DNA of 64,000 bases from Lineus longissimus (lineage: Eukaryota; Nemertea; Pilidiophora; Heteronemertea; Lineidae): assembly GCF_910592395.1 (NCBI RefSeq), contig NC_088315.1:15609808-15673807 (forward strand), in the 5' to 3' direction. A program made the translations under genes and the position numbers. Below, piece after piece: positions 58,462 through 64,000 of the stretch (its first letter is position 1; every line of letters starts with the position of its first letter). Under the pieces are notes generated by a model. It made no database searches. It was not told where the DNA came from and saw only the letters and a list, made by a program, of their open reading frames with translations.

Positions 58462-58649
58462 GAACCAACCTACGAGGAGACAGGGAATGAACTGCAATGT
58501 GCCACTGCAGCACGAATACCTCACCAATCATAAGGCCAGCAGCGTACTGCAATGCGCCGGACAATGCCGCAGTCAGATCAAACCCTCTCACCCGTGCTTA
58601 TTTCGGTCCGGCATAGAGCCTACCTGTCCCTTTACAGGAATAATGCAAA
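58462..58649 (+). CDS. PAN/apple domain exon 1, best copy, unit 6
   Basis: A 188-bp exon with all the cysteines expected of a PAN core: VLQCAGQCRSQ, then SHPCLFRSGIEPTCPF. The extra Cys before LFRSG is Tyr in units 1 and 2, so this copy fits the C-x3-C...C...C pattern best. Phases are 2 in and 1 out, joining LamG-N at 58918. Confidence 0.55.
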
Positions 58650-58917
58650 GTTAAATACATTCAATTACAATACGATCACAGAAGTAGATGTTGATATTTT
58701 GAATACTAGTATGAGCTGGACTGTACATTGTATAACTGATCTCATTCGGACAGCCTACATCAAACCCTAACCGAACCTTCCTCTGGAACCTTGGACACAT
58801 GTAACTCGTGCAACATAGAAGCTGTGACGCTGTGGATGACCCCGAACACGTTTAAGCCACCATGTAGCTTATTAATGTGTCTGAGAATTTTGCTATACCT
58901 TTTGTACTATTTTACAG

Positions 58918-59095
58918 CAATTCTGTCCGTGAAGTTGAACGACGACGATCCATATGTCAGGTACGGAAGACAACTGAACCTGACCGGTCAGTTCCCCGGG
59001 CCTGTCGCAAGTGTGGATGGGGCGGCCATGGCGTATTGTGATGGTGTCGTGGAAAACATAACAGGAAATTTGATCACTACAACTGAATTTCACCG
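58918..59095 (+). CDS. LamG-N exon, open but donor lost, unit 6
   Basis: A 178-bp open exon (VKLNDDDPYVRYGRQLNLTG, then AYCDGVVENITG and TTEFH). The donor, G|GTCAGA in other units, reads G|GGCAAA here, so normal splicing to LamG-C is doubtful. Confidence 0.6.
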
Positions 59096-59958
59096 GGCAA
59101 AACACCGGGTACACAAGCGGGTTTTTTAAACTGACGACGGCAAAAAGGCACGACTGTGAACATTGACAACATTTTCGCAAGCTTTACAATATTCCTGGAT
59201 GCAACACCATGTTGGCAAAATGTTGCATTGTGTGTAATTGAAAATAAATTTTACAACATGTTGTTACATGTAAAAAGTTGTAAAAAGGTTGCAAATTAGA
59301 TGCGAAACAATTCTTTGTTGCATGCTGCAAAAATGTTGTAAATTCTTCAGCCACCAGAAACCGGACAGTGGTCATGTCACTTTGACAAAAGAACATCACA
59401 ATGCAACCCTACAATTTGACACAAAATAGGACCAAAAGGCTTACATATGCATCCGAGTGCTGCCCTTCATTTGTGGACACAGCCTCCACTCTTCAAGGAA
59501 AGAGGAAGTTCTAGTATCAAAGAGGGTTTATCGCTCAGCCGCAACTGCTTCAACAGGCTGTGATACGCCCCATGATCCTGGGCCTGGGCCACTCTCTATG
59601 CAATTTTTGACGACGTCACTTCCGCCTGTAAACGCCACATTAATAAAATATTTTTCATCATCGCGTTTAGATTCTTTAATTGAAATTGAATAGGAAAGTT
59701 ATCTAAGCCATTACTTAGTCTTGTATCAAGCAATCCCATCCTAATTTAATTTTCCGAGAAAATCTGTTTTTTGTCTCGGGGCTTAAACACTCGTACTGGG
59801 TAGGATGTCGAAAGGGCCACAGGGCTAATAGCGAATGTTGATCAGCCTTAAGGGATGTTTAAAATTTCAAGTTTGTCTCAGTCATTATTTGGCCGACTTG
59901 CACATGTAAACCTATACTCGCTGACACTTTCGCCTGATCGTTTGCATCTTTCATTTAG

Positions 59959-60480
59959 ACTTTATTGGAAAGTGTCCATCAAGGAATCGTTCATATTTGG
60001 CAGAGTTCTTAGTTTTGATCATCACAAGGGATGTGCGAGGGTGCCCCAAGTCGATATATTGGCGACTGGTGAATTCTCAGTCGCCGTATTCATCGTATTG
60101 AGACAGGACATTGCCTCCGTTCCTTAAATTCGAAGCAGATAATTATCAAGTCCTGCTCCAGCCCCACGGCTTTACGTTGTGTCTTATATTTTGCCATAAA
60201 TCCGATAGACGGGTTACCGTTTCTTCGCACTATATAACAACCGGCAATAACGAGAATCGGTCATTGGCAGTTTTTGTTGGGTGTTTCAAAAACATGCCAA
60301 AAGCAGCTTCGATTTATATTGATGGCAAAAAGGTCAGAGTTCGAGAAATTCACATGAACGGTAATCCTAAAAAGAATGGTGTCGAAATTGGATGCGATAG
60401 ATTCCTTGGATTGATCTCGGAAGTTGTGGTCTTTCCTGTGGTCCTAACCAGCCTCGCCGTCATGGAAATATATCAGAAAT
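59959..60480 (+). pseudogene. LamG-like exon with frameshifts, unit 6
   Basis: Acceptor ctttcatttag and donor AAT|GTGAGTC are present. Two bases are missing near 60110 (gacattgcctcc against gacatcttgcctcc), which shifts the frame. A further +1 near 60241 and -1 near 60270 replace GHWQFF by NRSLAV. The rest keeps YIDGKKVRV and MEIYQK. Confidence 0.8.
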
Positions 60481-60652
60481 GTGAGTCAACTTCTTTGAAA
60501 AATGAAGTTTTGTCGAAAATAATGTTTCCGCATGTAATCATGAGTTTTCTCGTCGTTCGCGATCCCTTTCCGTATCCCTCTCTGAAACCACCTATCCTCT
60601 TTGTCGAGGATCAACACATCCGTGGTGTCCAAAGGATGTCACGGACATTTTC

Positions 60653-60916
60653 AGGTGAGAGTAGTCAGCCAAAACGTATCCACTGGTTCTTGCTCGTCTC
60701 TGCTGGCACATACGAGAGGTTTGTCTTTATGGTCCACTACCTCCTGCCTCAGCGTATTGCCTGGTTTGAACGTCATTGGAAATCCTGCAGCCGAGGAAAT
60801 CCTTTTAGGTTTAATTTCTCCGACAGACTTAGTATGTCGGGGATTGATTCTCGTTCTCTTTGCTGGTGCGTTTGGTATGGCGCCTTCTTCGTTCTTACCA
60901 CTGAGTGCTTTCTGAA
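60653..60916 (+). other. Conserved post-LamG block, longest open version, unit 6
   Basis: After ttttcag a frame of about 87 codons runs VRVVSQNVSTGSCSSLLAHT, then GLSLWSTTSCLSVLPGLNVI and a hydrophobic GLILVLFAGAFGM segment to TGA. Unit 2 has a shorter matching frame. A competing frame (SQPKRIHWFLLVSAG) is equally long. It could be an alternative 3' exon with a membrane-seeking tail, or non-coding. Confidence 0.3.
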
Positions 60917-63026
60917 AGCCAACCTATCGTAACCGCACTTGCCTAAGACAGAACGCAGGGATCCTGTTCGCTTTCCTAGTCCTAAACTTGGTCGATCGGC
61001 TCGAAAAGAATAGTGCGAATCACCCCAAGATTGTGTTTTAGTGGGTGATGCGAATCAAACAGAAGTTACTGATCCGTGTGTATGTGTGTTTTCAATAAAC
61101 GGTAACCTTGAAAGAGCCATCCCTAGAAGATGCACTTTCTGTCTAAAGAAAGGGAATGCGCCGTTGTCAGATCATTTCAAGGTGAACTTTAGACAATCTC
61201 CAGTAAAGTTGAATCCAGTGAATAGATTGAATTTCATATTATTGTAAACCACCTGGATGACCGAAAGCATACACCAGTATTTCGATCATTCTCAGTGAAG
61301 CCCTTTCTGAGGAAATCTCGTTGTGCCCACAGAAGGCATGATCGAAACATCAAACATCTGCTGTACAATGAATATCTTATTTTGCATTAATTTATCCAAC
61401 CCCATGCATTACCCAATGTAATCTAAGCATTCCGATTTTTCTCAATCGGCTGATAACATTGTGCGTACTTGAAAATTAATTCTGTGAAGGTGAATAAGTG
61501 CCAAATCATATCATTGCAAAGCGTTATGGCAAAGGATAGAATGTCCATAGAACAACGGATTCTATGATGCGATAACAAACCCCCCCCCCCCCCCCCCCAC
61601 CCCTCTACGCGTAACGACGGTCTTGATCTCTATAGAACATACTCCATCATCCGTCTGAATACTATAGGGCTTGACATTTTTCCAGGAGGATTTTTTCCAC
61701 TGCTTCACCGGTGCTCATTCTTCAAAGAAATTGTTTGACCCTGAAATGAACGCAAACACGACAAATCTCGTGCATAACTTAGTCTTAAGTAACGGTTAAG
61801 TCTTGGCATGATGGAACTACTGTAGAAATTGCAATACGTGACCGCCACTGAAAATCAGAAGAAGCTTAGATTTTTATCTAAACATGGTCAGGCAGCTCCC
61901 CGTCTAAACCATTGGATGAATAGGTCTTGTCAATATTTTCATTAGAGGGTGGGTTATGTTATTACCCGAATGACTTGACCGGCCCACCTTGACCTAATGT
62001 TTAACACCACAAGGCCCTTTCAAATAAGAAAATGTGGCCGTGAACATATATATTAATTAAAGAATCTTGCCCTTTTCTGGATTCGCGCAGCGGTAGCTTA
62101 TTGCAATTTCTACAGCATTCTGGCCTCATGTGCACATCCTTAACCTCAGCCTATCCTATTTTCATCGCTATGCAAAAGGACACGAACTTCAATTTTTTCC
62201 ATCTCGATTTCCAGTCACTGGCAGAAAAGAAGGACTTTCGATAGGTATTGTGCCAATTTAGAATTTTTGACTAAAACATGCACATGATGATATACGGTGT
62301 GAAGGATTAATCAGGTTAGCTTCTTGAAGTGTGGTTGTTCAAGATCGGTCAGAAAAAACAGACTCTTTTAATTTTCGCTATAACCTCTGCAAATATAAAT
62401 ATTTTGCCCTAGATTTCTCTGGCAGGGGTGGGATACCGGCACCGCCATAGCTTTGAAATGAAAACAGTTTTTATTAGACAATCTGAATTCTCACAAATTT
62501 TGTATGCGACTCTTTCTTTCGGGAACAAAATGTATACGGCCGACCCCCAACTTTTCGCACCTCTATTTTTACAAATTTAGAAATATTACCGCGACGCGAA
62601 ACGTGGTAAGATCACCATTCCCACCTTCGGTGCTGTTCTTACTCTCATGCTAACCACTGCATATGTTTTGTTGTTGTTCAATTCTGGCGTTCATTGAATT
62701 TCCCCGTTTGCAAATATTTCAGTCATTATTGTCACTATAAGGTCCGGGAGCTGAGCGACTTTTATGTAACATACAAGCAGCAAATGATTTGAATGTGTTG
62801 AGGGATAGAGTACGCCTACCTGACCATAGAAACCCAATTCTTAAGGCTTTCCAGTGGTGGCTGTAGGAGATAGAAGGGTTCGAATGTAATGGCGGTTACG
62901 TTGGCGCAGCCACAAGGCGTTGCATTTCATACCAAAAAGTTACCTCACTGCTGTCATACATGTACTTGTAACCAAAGGCACTTTAATTTGGCTGTTCATG
63001 TTACTTGTAACTTTATTCAATTTCAG

Positions 63027-63286
63027 ACAATATATTCTGTAAATAAAAACGGATGCCAGTTCAAACCGACGCAATATCAGTCAGATCAAGGATTACTGCA
63101 CCGTTGACTGTGGTATTTGGAATTGGTTCTACATAATAACCAAGGCCAAGTGTCTTTGAGTGCAGTATAAACCAGGTCGGCGTGTCTGTCAAGTCATCAG
63201 CAAGCTTTTAGCGTCAAAGACTCCGAGGCCGGGTGGTATTAATAACAAATCCCAAGTTAAATGCATCTCTCCTACGCTATATACTA
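63027..63286 (+). pseudogene. PAN2 exon, dead and interrupted, unit 6
   Basis: It has the same TGT AAA TAA stop and CTT TGA stop as unit 4, plus a missing G in caaggattactgc. It is then cut near its end by the Tc1/mariner insertion at 63287. Confidence 0.85.
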
Positions 63287-64000
63287 CACTCATCAAAGAA
63301 AGTTAAGGACCACTTTTTATTTTTAACATATTTTTTTCACAGCACATATTAAGGACCAGAAAATGCCTAAATATGAATGTCCTGTATGACCTCCAAGACA
63401 CAGTAATCAATTTCACATGTGGTTTGTTCCAGTTGTTGCATAACTTCTTTCTAAACTTGTCACAACCTTAAAATGGGTGTTTTGGTGTGTCAACTTTTTC
63501 ACAATTTTAGCCTAAATGTCTTGTCAACAATGTCAGCATGGTCAGTAGCGAGTATGGCCTCCCCCTGCTTCATTAACAGCCTGACACCGCTGTCTCATTG
63601 AGTTTATCAGACGATTAACATCCCTGGCATCAATTGCATCCCATGCAGCCTCCAAGGCCACACCAAGCTGCTGCAACCCATTTGGCTGCACCTCAAGCGC
63701 TCCAATACTCCTTCCCATCATGTCCCAGACATGTTCTATCGGATTCAAGTCCGGGGCTTTCGCTGGCAAGTCCATACGCTCAATTCCACGATCCGCCAGG
63801 TACTGTGTCACCACCCTCGCTGTGTGGGGACGGGCGTTGTCGTCCATGAAAATGAAATTTTCCCCAGCGTTTTCTGCAAACGGAACCACGAAAGGTTCCA
63901 CGATTTCATCTCTGTACCTCACACCTGTAATTGCTCCCCCTGGGACCACATAGAGGCGAGTGCGTTGGCCGTAGCTGATTCCGCCCTACACCATGATGCT
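63287..64000 (-). mobile_element. Tc1/mariner element, left part, runs off the window
   Basis: Unit DNA reading cctacgctatatacta(tatactgcg) is interrupted after TA (63285-63286) by cactcatcaaagaaagttaa, which looks like a Tc1-type terminal end. The transposase lies on the minus strand, so this is the 3' side of the element. The other end is beyond 64000. Confidence 0.85.
63542..64000 (-). pseudogene. Tc1/mariner transposase, C-terminal part, premature stop
   Basis: The minus-strand frame has GGISYGQRTRLYVVPGGAIT, then FIFMDDNARPHTARVV with the second catalytic Asp, then APDLNPIEHVWDMMG with the third acidic residue as Glu, ending GGGHTRY-stop. The usual Trp of the VMVWGGI motif is a TAG stop (63986-63988), so this copy is probably dead. 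The first Asp is outside the window. Confidence 0.85.

Larger units (their letters stand above)
57765..63286 (+). repeat. Array unit 6
   Basis: It contains the linker, PAN1, LamG-N, LamG-C, post-LamG block and PAN2 in order. It lacks the start of the unit (replaced by the LINE-bearing insert) and is cut at its 3' end by a Tc1/mariner insertion. It shares PAN2 stop codons with unit 4. Confidence 0.85.

Overview
The window looks like nuclear DNA of an animal, most likely a marine invertebrate. Genes are split into short exons with GT/AG splice signals, introns are long and AT-rich, there are no operons, and eukaryotic transposons of many classes are dense. PAN/apple and LamG-type extracellular domains are expanded in groups such as amphioxus and other marine invertebrates, but the species cannot be fixed from sequence alone.

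Layout. Positions 1-3963 hold about 2.65 copies of a 1496-bp tandem satellite with decayed zinc-knuckle coding traces. Positions 3964-5515 hold a 166-bp foldback, an AT-rich degenerate repeat and a 29-bp duplication. From about 5.5 kb to the right edge the window is one tandem segmental array: six diverged head-to-tail copies (units 1-6, starting near 5.5, 17.7, 28.1, 36.4, 38.4 and 57.8 kb). Each derives from a multi-exon gene on the + strand that encodes PAN/apple and LamG-like (concanavalin-A-fold) domains. By eye the exon phases fit the order linker exon, PAN1, LamG-N, LamG-C, PAN2, stop. Nearly every unit carries a lesion (lost exon, frameshift, stop or lost splice site). Unit 3 has intact LamG-N, LamG-C and PAN2 exons but lacks PAN1. 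The array is therefore best read as decaying paralogues or exon reservoirs, not five sound genes.

The paralogous units act as built-in empty sites, so insertions can be delimited to the base. They include a 1614-bp solo LTR with 5-bp TSD (unit 1); a 3855-bp TTAA-flanked DNA transposon with two intact ORFs (unit 1); a 2.2-kb palindrome of two head-to-head truncated PIF/Harbinger transposase genes (unit 2); a 1.64-kb broken PIF/Harbinger element (unit 2); a LINE 3' fragment and a 214-bp MITE (unit 5); a nearly full-length LINE with endonuclease and reverse transcriptase (51.35-56 kb, minus strand, between units 5 and 6); and a Tc1/mariner element running off the right edge (unit 6).

The most interesting object is the TTAA transposon at 12973-16827. 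Its transposase-like ORF (612 aa) and accessory ORF (205 aa) are both open, and the accessory protein ends in a motif block that strongly resembles the end of the cytoplasmic ballast domain of P2X7 receptors.
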